64,000 nucleotides of DNA, taken from positions 44,505-108,504 of the forward strand of contig CALBGR010000021.1 of the NCBI GenBank assembly GCA_937892705.1, read 5' to 3'. Source of the DNA: an uncultured Candidatus Saccharibacteria bacterium (lineage in GTDB: Bacteria; Patescibacteriota; Saccharimonadia; Saccharimonadales; UBA4665). A program made the translations under genes and the position numbers. Position 1 is the first letter of the stretch; the number at the start of each line of letters is the position of its first letter. The notes beneath the pieces are model-generated. The model made no database searches and was not told the DNA's origin. It saw nothing but the letters and a program-made list of their open reading frames with translations. This document shows positions 1 through 8,349 of the stretch, in pieces.

Positions 1-149
1 GTAATTTTGGCAGCCTCTTTTTTTGCTTTTTCAAGTTCTTTTTTTGCTTCAGCTGCTGCTGAGCCTATTTTTTGTTTTGTTATAAAAGTGTTCGCACCAT
101 AGCCAACACCTGCACCGACAAGAGCCAGCACGATGGCAAGTATTTCCAT
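1..149 (-). CDS. rny: Ribonuclease Y, N-terminal part (runs off the window)
   Basis: Only about 49 N-terminal residues are inside the window. They begin MEILAIVLALVGAGVGYGAN, a short membrane anchor with no long cytoplasmic tail before it, and run into an Ala/Lys/Glu-rich coiled coil containing GSAAAEAKKELEKAKKEA. This is the characteristic start of RNase Y, the membrane-bound endoribonuclease that begins mRNA decay; its KH and HD domains would lie beyond the left edge. The start codon is preceded by an AAAGGAAA ribosome-binding site 5 nt upstream. The identity rests on the anchor plus coiled coil only, so another membrane-anchored coiled-coil protein (for example an ATP synthase b-type subunit) is possible but less likely. 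Confidence 0.75.
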   Translation of the reverse strand, partial: MEILAIVLALVGAGVGYGANTFITKQKIGSAAAEAKKELEKAKKEAAKI

Positions 150-337
150 GTTTTTCCTTTCTATCGAACAAACCGTCCGCAAAGACAATCGCTGTCACTT
201 CACTAGTCTTTCAGCACGATTTGATAATCAAGTTGATAATTAATAAATTCCAAAAATGTGGATTGCCCCCAAAATCTGCAATTCCTAAAAATTACTATAT
301 GCCTGTTGCATAATTTTGGCAATCGTTCAGCAAAAAT

Positions 338-730
338 TTATTTTTTCTGGGCAGTAGTATAGACTGGTGAGCCGTATTCAAGCGCTACTATTTTATCATC
401 GTTACCCTTTTGCAAACGCTGAACACCCTCTATTTGCCACATATCACCCGTTACGCCAACAATCGGTATACATAAACTGTATGCCAGTGCATCTGCAACA
501 CTTGCGCCAATGCGCAGACCCGTAAAACTCCCTGGACCCTTATACAGTACAATGCCGTCGATGTCAGATAGCTCTTTATGAACTCCTTCTAATAGATCAG
601 TAATTTTTACATGGATTGTTTCAGCTAATAGACGATGCGCTTCCCAGACTTCATACGCCAACTGAGTATCGTCTTTATATAGACCTATTTCAGATTCCGG
701 CTTATCGGTACGAATAGTAAGAATCAGCAT
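338..730 (-). CDS. tsaB: TsaB-like t6A synthesis protein, short form
   Basis: This is the non-catalytic partner of TsaD in making N6-threonylcarbamoyladenosine at position 37 of ANN-decoding tRNAs. The signature GPGSFTGLRIGASVADALAY and the following IPIVGV are typical of the first ASKHA lobe of TsaB. The protein is only 130 residues, while usual TsaB is about 220-230, so the second lobe is missing or very reduced. tsaE lies 27 bp upstream on the same strand and tsaC is at the other end of the window. A TACTAT hexamer ends 6 nt before the ATG, so the mRNA may be leaderless. The family call is secure; whether the short form works normally is unknown. Confidence 0.88.
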   Translation of the reverse strand: MLILTIRTDKPESEIGLYKDDTQLAYEVWEAHRLLAETIHVKITDLLEGVHKELSDIDGIVLYKGPGSFTGLRIGASVADALAYSLCIPIVGVTGDMWQIEGVQRLQKGNDDKIVALEYGSPVYTTAQKK

Positions 731-757
731 AATTAAATAGTAGTTTCTAAAAAGTGA

Positions 758-1222
758 TTAATGCAAGTTTTCTACAAGATATCTTAAGGTCTCTGGGTAC
801 GTAATATCCAATTTTCGAGCAGTTTCACCTGTTACAGTAATTTCAATACGCACCCGGTCCTCAGGCAGTACATCATGCACAATATCTGCCCATTCCACCA
901 CCACAACACTCTTGGGGTCACCTATTACTTCAGCAAGTTCGTCTGCGATGACACCAGGCTCAGGCAAGCGATAAAAGTCAAAGTGATATACATACAATTG
1001 ACCCCCGCTGTATTCACGACTAATGGTAAATGTCGGGCTTGCGACGTGATCATGACTTCCCAAACCAGCCACCAACCCACGGGTAAAGGTTGTTTTACCG
1101 CCCCCAAGATCGCTCACCAATTCAATCACCTCGCCACCACGCAACCGAGAAGCAAACACTCGAGCAATATGCTCCGTCTCCTCGGGACTGGCAGTTTGAA
1201 TAACAGTATGACTTGTAGCCAT
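758..1222 (-). CDS. tsaE: TsaE, t6A complex ATPase
   Basis: TsaE is the small P-loop ATPase that binds the TsaB-TsaD heterodimer and is needed for turnover in t6A synthesis. The Walker A region reads SDLGGGKTT at about residues 37-45, followed by SPTFTI at about 62-67 and the FDFYRL strand near 81-86, all typical of the YjeE/TsaE family. The length, 154 residues, is normal. It precedes tsaB on the same strand, as in many bacteria. The start is supported by a TATTAT -10 hexamer ending exactly 6 nt before the ATG, which predicts transcription starting at the start codon. Confidence 0.95.
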   Translation of the reverse strand: MATSHTVIQTASPEETEHIARVFASRLRGGEVIELVSDLGGGKTTFTRGLVAGLGSHDHVASPTFTISREYSGGQLYVYHFDFYRLPEPGVIADELAEVIGDPKSVVVVEWADIVHDVLPEDRVRIEITVTGETARKLDITYPETLRYLVENLH

Positions 1223-1294
1223 TTTCTGATAATACAGGAATCAAACAGAGGTAGCAATTATACAAAATCGCCAGTACAGCGTATAATGAGGCTT

Positions 1295-1810
1295 ATGCTT
1301 CGTTTGAGTGGAACGCTCCTAAACCGACCAGTCTTATCTCTGCGCACCGGCGGGATTGTAGCCACCGCTACGCACCCGATTATTAACCCTGACAATTTAA
1401 AGATAGAAGGTTTTTATTGTTTTGGCACTCACGACAAAGCCGCCAAAGTATTGTTATATCAGGATATTAGAGACATTATTATGCAAGGTTTCATAATTGA
1501 TGATTATGGTGTGCTTGCTGAACCGGAAGAACTCATCAGACTCAGAAAAATCCTGGAAATCGGTTTTGACCCTATGGGCAAACAAGTAGTCACCGTTAGT
1601 AAGCAGAAGGTCGGAAAGGTGAGTGATTACGCCGTCGAAATGGAAACAATGTATATTCAAAAAATTTATGTCACACAGTCATTATTTAAAAGCTTTACTG
1701 GCGGCAATTTAGGTATTGACCGCTCACAAATCCACGAAATTACTCCCAAAAAAATCATCGTCCAAGATTTATTGAAATCATCGCCAGCCGCAACTCCAGC
1801 AGGTATTTAA
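1295..1810 (+). CDS. PRC-barrel domain protein
   Basis: The protein has two PRC-barrel-like halves. The first contains a motif near IIMQGFIIDDYGVLAEPEEL, and the second begins around the VVTVSKQKVGKVSDYAVE stretch. PRC-barrel proteins bind RNA, ribosomes or membranes in different contexts; the specific role is not evident here. The C-terminus ends in an Ala/Pro-rich tail. A longer open frame exists upstream, but it runs antisense through tsaE. A TATAAT hexamer at 1282-1287 overlaps the first local ATG (1286), so the next in-frame ATG at 1295 is the better start, with little or no leader. It converges with recX, leaving only 6 bp between them. Confidence 0.7.
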   Translation: MLRLSGTLLNRPVLSLRTGGIVATATHPIINPDNLKIEGFYCFGTHDKAAKVLLYQDIRDIIMQGFIIDDYGVLAEPEELIRLRKILEIGFDPMGKQVVTVSKQKVGKVSDYAVEMETMYIQKIYVTQSLFKSFTGGNLGIDRSQIHEITPKKIIVQDLLKSSPAATPAGI

Positions 1811-1816
1811 GAAGCG

Positions 1817-2425
1817 CTATTCTTTGTCCAATTCAGATAATACTTCTTTTATGTCGCCGTAGCTAAATCCTTGTCGACTCAAATATGCCAGTAGCTTTTC
1901 ACTGTCTTGATATTTTGCCTGTCTGCGTTTTCGGATAATAAGCTCTTTTAGCACAGTCTTCTCATCTGTATCATCACTAGCAAGTACTTCATCAATAATT
2001 TCTTCACTAATATGTTTTTGCTTCAGTTCAAGTCGCAAACGTCTTATAGATAGGGGTTTGAGCAGGCGACGGCTTGCAACCCAAGACTCAGCAAATGCTT
2101 TATCATCAATGAAATGATTAATACTTAACTTGTTAAGTATTTTTTCTTGTAGAGCAGGGGGGCAGGCTTTGCGCTGTAAATACATCTCGATTTCCCACAT
2201 GGAGCGAGGACGGATCGCTACGTAACGCAAAACTTGGTTGTATATTTTATCGTCAGCCGATAATTTCTTATACTCTTTTAATTCGCTTTCCGATAACGCT
2301 TGTCCTACATGCAGTTTTGTATCTAAAAGCGCTGTATCACTCAGCGAAAAAGCATACTTATTATCAACAAAAACTGAATATCGCCCCTTTCGTTTTTCTT
2401 GCTGCTTTATCGCTGTGATTTTCAT
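1817..2425 (-). CDS. recX: RecX, RecA regulator
   Basis: RecX proteins bind along RecA filaments and modulate their activity. The sequence has the three-helix repeats of the family, including KIYNQVLRYVAIRPRSMWEI, INHFIDDKAFAESWVASRR and the RRLRLELKQKHISEEIIDEVL block. The length of about 202 residues is within the family range. It lies directly downstream of recA on the same strand with a 33 bp gap, the common recA-recX order. The start chosen is MKITAIKQQEK; an ATG three codons earlier is possible. Confidence 0.92.
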   Translation of the reverse strand: MKITAIKQQEKRKGRYSVFVDNKYAFSLSDTALLDTKLHVGQALSESELKEYKKLSADDKIYNQVLRYVAIRPRSMWEIEMYLQRKACPPALQEKILNKLSINHFIDDKAFAESWVASRRLLKPLSIRRLRLELKQKHISEEIIDEVLASDDTDEKTVLKELIIRKRRQAKYQDSEKLLAYLSRQGFSYGDIKEVLSELDKE

Positions 2426-2458
2426 GGGCAACAATAGGTAAATATACGTCTTCTATAT

Positions 2459-3472
2459 TTACTCGTTGTTTGCCGCTTCGGTAACTTTCTTGGCAATTTC
2501 TTCCAGAACTTTCGGATTTTCTTCCAAGTACTTCTTTGCTGCTTCGCGCCCCTGACCAATCTTAGCGCCATTATACGCAAACCAGGCACCAGATTTTTCC
2601 ACAATATTATGTTCTACCGCCAGATCAAGCACATCGCCAGAACGAGAAATGCCTTGGTTGTACATAATGTCAAATTCAGCCTGACGAAATGGTGGCGCAA
2701 TCTTATTCTTTACTACCTTTACTCGCGTGCGATTACCGATGACCTCTTCACCTTGTTTGATTTGTGACACACGGCGAATATCCATACGAACCGATGCGTA
2801 AAACTTCAACGCATTACCGCCAGTAGTCGTCTCCGGATTGCCAAACATTACACCAATTTTCATACGGATTTGGTTAATAAAGATTACAGTTGCCTTAGAG
2901 CGTGAAATTACTCCAGTAAGCTTACGCAGCGCCTGGCTCATGAGCCGAGCCTGTAAGCCCATGTGACTATCACCCATATCGCCTTCGATTTCAGCACGTG
3001 GTGTCAACGCAGCCACAGAGTCAACTACAATTAAGTCCACCGCATTAGAACGCACCAGCGTCTCAGCAATCTCAAGCGCCTGCTCACCATTATCCGGCTG
3101 GCTGAGTAGCAAATTGTCTACATCCACGCCAATCCGTTTTGCATATGATGGATCAAGTGCGTGCTCAGCATCGATAAATGCTGCGGTGCCACCTTGCTTT
3201 TGGATTTCAGCAATAGCGTGAAGTGTTAATGTCGTCTTACCAGAACTTTCTGGACCGTAAATTTCTATAATGCGGCCTTTTGGTAGTCCGCCTCCCAGCG
3301 CAAGATCCAAGCTTAAAGAACCGGTAGGAATACACTCCACCTGCACATTTGTCTGCTCGCCCAACTTCATAATTGAGCCTTTACCAAACTGCTTCTCAAT
3401 GGTTTCAAGCGCTAGATTCAAAGCTTTTGCTCTACCGTCAGCTTGCGCCTTTTGAGCCTTATCATTGGCCAT
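2459..3472 (-). CDS. recA: RecA recombinase
   Basis: RecA forms the ATP-dependent filament on single-stranded DNA for homologous recombination and the SOS response. Full-length at 337 residues. The Walker A box GPESSGKTT lies near residue 73, the Walker B strand is LIVVDSVAALTPRAEIEGD, and the L2 loop region has FINQIRMKIGVMFGNPETTTGGNALKFY. The start is supported by a strong GAGGAGGG site ahead of the ATG. recX follows. The roughly 145 bp upstream region is shared with the divergent pilB. No recognisable LexA box was seen there. Confidence 0.98.
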   Translation of the reverse strand: MANDKAQKAQADGRAKALNLALETIEKQFGKGSIMKLGEQTNVQVECIPTGSLSLDLALGGGLPKGRIIEIYGPESSGKTTLTLHAIAEIQKQGGTAAFIDAEHALDPSYAKRIGVDVDNLLLSQPDNGEQALEIAETLVRSNAVDLIVVDSVAALTPRAEIEGDMGDSHMGLQARLMSQALRKLTGVISRSKATVIFINQIRMKIGVMFGNPETTTGGNALKFYASVRMDIRRVSQIKQGEEVIGNRTRVKVVKNKIAPPFRQAEFDIMYNQGISRSGDVLDLAVEHNIVEKSGAWFAYNGAKIGQGREAAKKYLEENPKVLEEIAKKVTEAANNE

Positions 3473-3617
3473 GCACTACCCTCCTCAAGATACTCCTGCC
3501 TTACACTTCTATTACTTTAATTATACCATGTAACTCTTTAACTTTCCCCTAAATACTTTTGTCCTGTCATTACCCTCTTATAATGCTTGTGGCTTTCCTA
3601 TATAATGAATAGTAAAC

Positions 3618-5438
3618 ATGCGCATATCAGATTCACTTGTAGAAAAATTGCTTGAGGACACCGGCAAGGTCACTGCTGATCAGTTAAAGGCGCTCCGAGA
3701 ACAGACAAAAACCGAGAAAAAACCTTTGCAAGATCTTGTTATTAAAAACAATATCTTAAGCGAAAAAGAACTGACAAAACTTTTTGCTGAAGAAATCGAT
3801 GTACCATTTATAGAACTAAATCCTCGCGAGATCAAACGCCAGCATCTAAAACTCATACCTGAGCGAATTGCACACCAGTACCGTGCAGTAGTCTTTGATG
3901 TAGACGAAGACGGCAACAATATGTTAGCCATGGAAGATCCTGACGACATCCAGGCAGTCAGTTTTTTGCAGAAACAGCTTGGCACTAATCTGAAACTTTA
4001 TATTGCAACTGCAAGTCAAATTCAAGCAGCACTCGAACAGTACCGAGGAAATATCAGCAGCGAACTCACAAAAGTAATTGCCGGCGACGAAGACACAGAG
4101 GAAACGTTTGAAGAAGAAGTAAGTGAAGAAGATTTAGCCGAAGATTCCCCTATAGCCCAAACGGTAAATCTCATCATTGAATACGGCGTCAAATCTGGCG
4201 CAAGCGATATCCACATAGAGCCACGTGAAAATTTTGTTGTTATCCGTTACCGCATAGACGGTATATTGCGTGAAGCTAATAAGCTACCGCGTAAGCTACT
4301 ACCATCTTTAGTTTCGCGCATCAAAATCCTATCCAACCTAAAAATCGATGAACACCGCACGCCTCAGGACGGCAGATTTAAAGTGCATTTTGGAGGCAAT
4401 GTGTATGCGCTTCGTGTCTCAACACTCCCGATCATAGACGGAGAAAAGGTGGTCATGCGTATCCTGAATGAGACTAGCCAAGCCGCCACACTTGAAGAAC
4501 TGGGTTACTGGGGTATTTCACTCCGCACCATCAAGCACGCAATCATCCAGCCACACGGCATGATTTTAGTTACCGGCCCAACTGGTTCTGGTAAGTCTAC
4601 CAGCTTATTCAGCGTACTCAGCATGCTCAATAATCCAACAGTGAATATATCCACCATTGAAGATCCGATTGAGTACCGAATTGTAGGCGCTAACCAAACC
4701 CAAGTAAATCCACAAGCCGGTATGACTTTCAGCAGCGGGCTTCGCGCACTGCTTCGCCAAGACCCGAATATTATCATGGTGGGTGAAATCCGCGATGGTG
4801 AAACCGCAGGGCTTGCAGTACAGGCAGCACTGACTGGCCACTTGGTGTTCAGCACACTACACACCAACAATGCCGCAACATGTCTTCCTCGACTGCTAGA
4901 TATGAACATTGAGCCGTTTTTGATAGCAAGCACTGTACGAGTTGTGGTGGGTCAGCGATTGGTACGGCGACTCTGCCCTGACTGTCGTGAAGTATTCGAA
5001 CCTGATGCTACAACACTCGATGACCTCATGAAGGCATTCAGCCTCACAGAGCCTGGCGATATGAAGCACATACACGAACTAGAAAAACAAGCACTTGAGG
5101 AAGGTATTGGTAAAACCAACACATCCAAGGTTAATACGGCATCAACCGCCGAACTTTCCACAAACGAAAAAGGAATTATGAGGCTTTGGCGCGCCCACAA
5201 AGAAGGCTGCGAAAACTGTAACCACACAGGCTACAAAGGCCGAGCTGGTATTTATGAAGTGCTTGACAATACCGAGGACATCCAGAAACTAATTGTGGCC
5301 AATGCAACAAGTGAAGAAATCCAAAACACCGCCATCAAAAACGGAATGATGACCATGCAAATTGACGGGCTCATAAAAGCACTACGTGGCCAAACAAGTA
5401 TTGAAGAAATTTTGCGCGTAACTGCTAGCGGAGAGTAA
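3618..5438 (+). CDS. pilB: Type IV pilus assembly ATPase PilB (GspE family)
   Basis: This cytoplasmic hexameric motor powers pilus extension. An N-terminal MshEN-like region covers about residues 1-140, and an acidic linker lies near 155-175. The ATPase core has Walker A GPTGSGKST at 320-328, the Asp box STIEDPIEYR near 345, Walker B IIMVGEIRD near 385, and the His box FSTLHTN near 411. A zinc-binding insertion has CPDC near 453 and later CENCNHTGYKGRAGIYE. The MshEN repeats lack the usual RLG-type residues, so c-di-GMP binding is doubtful. pilC follows after 6 bp. A TATAAT hexamer lies 11 nt before the ATG. No retraction ATPase PilT is in the window. Confidence 0.96.
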   Translation: MRISDSLVEKLLEDTGKVTADQLKALREQTKTEKKPLQDLVIKNNILSEKELTKLFAEEIDVPFIELNPREIKRQHLKLIPERIAHQYRAVVFDVDEDGNNMLAMEDPDDIQAVSFLQKQLGTNLKLYIATASQIQAALEQYRGNISSELTKVIAGDEDTEETFEEEVSEEDLAEDSPIAQTVNLIIEYGVKSGASDIHIEPRENFVVIRYRIDGILREANKLPRKLLPSLVSRIKILSNLKIDEHRTPQDGRFKVHFGGNVYALRVSTLPIIDGEKVVMRILNETSQAATLEELGYWGISLRTIKHAIIQPHGMILVTGPTGSGKSTSLFSVLSMLNNPTVNISTIEDPIEYRIVGANQTQVNPQAGMTFSSGLRALLRQDPNIIMVGEIRDGETAGLAVQAALTGHLVFSTLHTNNAATCLPRLLDMNIEPFLIASTVRVVVGQRLVRRLCPDCREVFEPDATTLDDLMKAFSLTEPGDMKHIHELEKQALEEGIGKTNTSKVNTASTAELSTNEKGIMRLWRAHKEGCENCNHTGYKGRAGIYEVLDNTEDIQKLIVANATSEEIQNTAIKNGMMTMQIDGLIKALRGQTSIEEILRVTASGE

Positions 5439-5444
5439 TACATT

Positions 5445-6659
5445 ATGCCAAATTTTCTTTACACAGCCCGTACCGCCTCAAATACCACACAAACTGGCAC
5501 AGTAACTGCACAGAATAAAGCTGCTGCCATAGAAAGCCTTAAAGCCAAAGGCTTGCATCCTCTCGTCGTGAAGCCAGCAGAAAAAAGCAGCCTGCAAATG
5601 GAAATCAAGCTGCCCAGCAGCAAAAAAGTCAAACCCAAAGACATTGTGGTATTTACTCGGCAATTCGCCACGATGATTAGCGCCGGGGTGCCAATTCTAA
5701 AGGCTCTGAGCACACTCAAAGATCAGGCCGAATCAGTTTCCTTAAAAGCTGCCCTAGAACAAGTAACTCTTGATGTGCAAGGCGGCACGTCACTCTCAGA
5801 CGCTTTAGCCAAGCATCCGAAGGTTTTCTCAGACATCTATATAAACATGGTGCGTGCAGGCGAAGAAGGCGGTATATTAGACCAAATATTAAACCGTCTA
5901 GCTACCCAAGTTGAAAAAGATAGTGCTATTAAAAGCAAATTTAAAGGCGCGATGATTTATCCAAGCGTCGTATCAGCAGTAGCTGTTATTGCAGTTATAT
6001 TTTTGATGGTTGGAGTAATCCCAAAACTTACAGCCATTTTACAGGAAAGCGGTGGCGAACTACCACCACAAACCAAACTCATCATCTTTATTAGTGACAC
6101 ACTTATGACCAAATGGCCAATCATACTTGGTGTCATTGGCGGTGGACTATTTATGTTAAGGCGCTGGGCCAAAACAACTGTCGGCCGCCGCAAACTTCAT
6201 ATGTTCTTCTTGAAAATGCCAATTTTCGGCAAAATCACTATGAAAGTAAATATTGCACGCTTTGCACGCACCTTCAGCTCCCTGCTCGGTGCCGGTGTCT
6301 CTGTTAACGAATCGCTCGAAACTACTGCTGGAGCACTCTCAAACGTCATAATACGTGATGCATTACTTGACGCTAGCAAAATGATTCGCAACGGCCGCAC
6401 TGTGTCCGAAAGTTTAGCTGCTAGCGGTATTTTGCCAGAAATTATTATCCAGATGGCTGCAGTAGGTGAAGAAACTGGCCAGCTTGACACCGTGCTAAAC
6501 AAAGTGGCTGAATTTTACGAACAAGAAGTTGACACCGTAATCAACAGCTTATCATCCATTATCGAGCCAATTCTTATCGTTGGTCTTGGTGCAGTCGTTG
6601 GTTTTATCGTGGCAAGTGTTCTTGGTCCTATCACTGCCCTCCAAGGCTCAATTCAATAG
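5445..6659 (+). CDS. pilC: Type IV pilus inner-membrane platform protein PilC
   Basis: PilC is the inner-membrane core protein that couples the PilB motor to pilin insertion. The 404-residue sequence has the two duplicated GspF domains: the first around VFTRQFATMISAGVPILKAL and the second around RFARTFSSLLGAGVSVNESL. Each is followed by hydrophobic membrane segments (about 170-195 and 220-240, and a C-terminal one near 375-395). The conserved GEETGQLDTVLNKVAEFYE motif precedes the last membrane segment. It follows pilB in the same operon. Confidence 0.96.
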   Translation: MPNFLYTARTASNTTQTGTVTAQNKAAAIESLKAKGLHPLVVKPAEKSSLQMEIKLPSSKKVKPKDIVVFTRQFATMISAGVPILKALSTLKDQAESVSLKAALEQVTLDVQGGTSLSDALAKHPKVFSDIYINMVRAGEEGGILDQILNRLATQVEKDSAIKSKFKGAMIYPSVVSAVAVIAVIFLMVGVIPKLTAILQESGGELPPQTKLIIFISDTLMTKWPIILGVIGGGLFMLRRWAKTTVGRRKLHMFFLKMPIFGKITMKVNIARFARTFSSLLGAGVSVNESLETTAGALSNVIIRDALLDASKMIRNGRTVSESLAASGILPEIIIQMAAVGEETGQLDTVLNKVAEFYEQEVDTVINSLSSIIEPILIVGLGAVVGFIVASVLGPITALQGSIQ

Positions 6660-6712
6660 CTTAAAACGTTAGAGTTTTCCACTGATACAACAGATTAGAA
6701 CGCGGATAGATA

Positions 6713-6741
6713 TTGACAATTAACCATTAGCGATATAGATT
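6713..6741 (+). promoter_or_regulatory. Promoter for the major pilin gene
   Basis: A perfect TTGACA at 6713-6718 is followed, after 17 bp, by TAGATT at 6736-6741 (or TATAGA after 15 bp). It would give a leader of about 45 nt ending in a GGGGGG ribosome-binding site before pilA. This separates pilA transcription from pilBC and fits a structural subunit needed in large amounts. Confidence 0.6.
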
Positions 6742-6791
6742 GAAGAAGTAACTATTAAAATTTAAGTTCGCCATTAGGGGGGCACCATATA

Positions 6792-7223
6792 ATGCGAAAA
6801 ACAAATCAAAAAGGTTTCACGATCATTGAGCTTTTGGTCGTAATCGTAATCATTGGTATTTTGGTAGCATTAGCATTGCCACAGCTGTTTGCTGCACAGG
6901 CACGCGGTCGTGATGCTGATCGTAAGAACGACCTAAAGAACCTTCAGCAAAAGCTAGAGACATACTTTAACGACAATGATAAGTATCCTACAAGCATTTC
7001 AGCATCAGGTTTTGCTGATGCAAACATCACAGCTGATGACATGAAGGGGCCAAGGGATACTACTTATACCTACACCTGTACCTCAACCCCGAACGATCCT
7101 TGTCAATCATATGAGCTGAGTGCAACACTTGAAAACAAGAAGGACAAGGACGCTAACAATGGTGTATACACACTTCGAAGCGTAAATCAGCCTGAAAGCT
7201 CAAATAATCAGCAAGAAGACTAA
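6792..7223 (+). CDS. pilA: Type IV major pilin-like protein (prepilin)
   Basis: This has a class III prepilin signal: a short basic leader KTNQKG cleaved before FTIIELLVVIVIIGILVALA, with the Glu at mature position 5 needed for pilus packing. The globular part contains the RKNDLKNLQQKLETYFNDNDKYP motif common in Gram-positive and Patescibacteria pilins, and two C-terminal cysteines that could close a disulfide loop. Its own promoter, the strong G-rich ribosome-binding site and a terminator right after the gene mark it as the likely major subunit. The prepilin peptidase is not in the window. Confidence 0.93.
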   Translation: MRKTNQKGFTIIELLVVIVIIGILVALALPQLFAAQARGRDADRKNDLKNLQQKLETYFNDNDKYPTSISASGFADANITADDMKGPRDTTYTYTCTSTPNDPCQSYELSATLENKKDKDANNGVYTLRSVNQPESSNNQQED

Positions 7224-7243
7224 CTAAAAAAGTCTTGTTACCC

Positions 7244-7277
7244 AAAACCGGCTGCACGTACAGCCGGTTTTTGTATG
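7244..7277 (+). terminator. Rho-independent terminator after the major pilin gene
   Basis: The stem AAAACCGGCTG pairs with CAGCCGGTTTT around a 6-nt loop and is followed by a T-run. It separates the pilin transcript from the minor pilin genes. Confidence 0.85.
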
Positions 7278-7294
7278 GTAGAATAAACATAAGC

Positions 7295-7687
7295 ATGAAA
7301 ATAAGTCAGGGTGGTTTTACTATTGTGGAGCTTATAGTCACTACGGTGGTCACTGGATTAATTGTTGTGGCTGTAATGAGCTTATTTATCATCATAGAAC
7401 GCACCCAATACAGTACTCAATTACTTGAGACTGCTACCCGCGCAGGCGAACAGCAAATAGAATCATTACGGAATAATAACTATAGTTCGTTAACTCCAGG
7501 AGAAAATATTAATTTTACCAACAACCTGCCAGCTGACTTACCAAGTCCACGCAGTGGTATTGTTGCAGTGAGTGAACCTGTCCCTGGTATTCGACGCGTA
7601 GACGTAACCATAACATACCGAGACGGCAGCAAACAAAAAGAAGTAAAGCTCAGCTCACTCATTGGACAGATAGGAATTGGTCAATGA
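7295..7687 (+). CDS. Minor pilin-like protein 1
   Basis: A 130-residue protein with a prepilin signal QGGFTIVELIVTTVVTGLIV: cleavage would follow the Gly pair, leaving Phe at position 1 and Glu at position 5. The rest is a short pilin-type fold with EQQIESLRNNNY after the N-terminal helix, resembling PilV/PilE-type minor pilins. An earlier in-frame start would sit in the pilin terminator, so the ATG just before KISQGG is preferred. The gene overlaps the next one by 4 bp (ATGA). Confidence 0.85.
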   Translation: MKISQGGFTIVELIVTTVVTGLIVVAVMSLFIIIERTQYSTQLLETATRAGEQQIESLRNNNYSSLTPGENINFTNNLPADLPSPRSGIVAVSEPVPGIRRVDVTITYRDGSKQKEVKLSSLIGQIGIGQ

Positions 7688-8349
7688 AAAATGTTCAAAA
7701 ATTCCAAACTGGCTTTACGCTCGTAGAACTCACTGCAGCAACAGTTATCACCGGCATCCTGATATTAATCGTCATGGGATTTACGGTCAATTCTTTCGTG
7801 CAGATCAGCATTGATAGTGCACGAAGCGATCTACTCCGCGAAGCACAAATCAGCTTAGACACCATAACGCAGGACATTAGACTGAGTAGTAATGCATATG
7901 AAAACAACAGCATCTCAGATCCAAATGCACCAGGCGGCACAAACGAATGGACAGCCAGCAACAATGTCCTCATATTAGCCACAGCAGCACAAGACCGAGA
8001 CCGTAATATTATTTTTGCTGATCCCCTACATTACACAAGCGAGAAAAACAATAAAATTTACTTTGTTCAAAATAGCACATTGTATCAACGCACATTAGCC
8101 GCCGACGTGCCAAACAATGCCGCCTCTACCACATGCCCAGAAACAAAAGCCAATAGCAGTTGCCCTCTGGACAGCAAATTAGCCAAAGACGTACAAACTT
8201 TCTCTATAAAGTATTTTGATGGCAATAACCAAGAAGTACCTCCTAATCAAGCACGCTCAGTTGAAGTTGCTCTTGTATTACAAACCGCTAAATATGGAAA
8301 GCAAATAACTGCAGAGTATAAGACAAGGACGGTATTCCGCAATGAATAA
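7684..8349 (+). CDS. Minor pilin-like protein 2 (PilW/GspJ-like)
   Basis: The prepilin signal is FQTGFTLVELTAATVITGIL, with Glu at mature position 5. The 221-residue length and the motif REAQISLDTITQDIRLSS after the N-terminal helix match PilW/GspJ-type minor pilins, which prime pilus assembly as part of the tip complex. It lies between two other pilin-like genes with overlapping stop and start codons, so it is probably translated as part of a tip-complex operon. Confidence 0.85.
   Translation: MKNVQKFQTGFTLVELTAATVITGILILIVMGFTVNSFVQISIDSARSDLLREAQISLDTITQDIRLSSNAYENNSISDPNAPGGTNEWTASNNVLILATAAQDRDRNIIFADPLHYTSEKNNKIYFVQNSTLYQRTLAADVPNNAASTTCPETKANSSCPLDSKLAKDVQTFSIKYFDGNNQEVPPNQARSVEVALVLQTAKYGKQITAEYKTRTVFRNE

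Noticed and set aside
875..1293. Long N-terminal extension of the PRC-barrel frame (311 aa in total)
   Set aside because: It runs antisense through the well-supported tsaE gene, and a -10 hexamer lies directly before the later start.
3473..3617. LexA box before recA
   Set aside because: No convincing palindrome matching known LexA sites was found in the divergent recA-pilB region.
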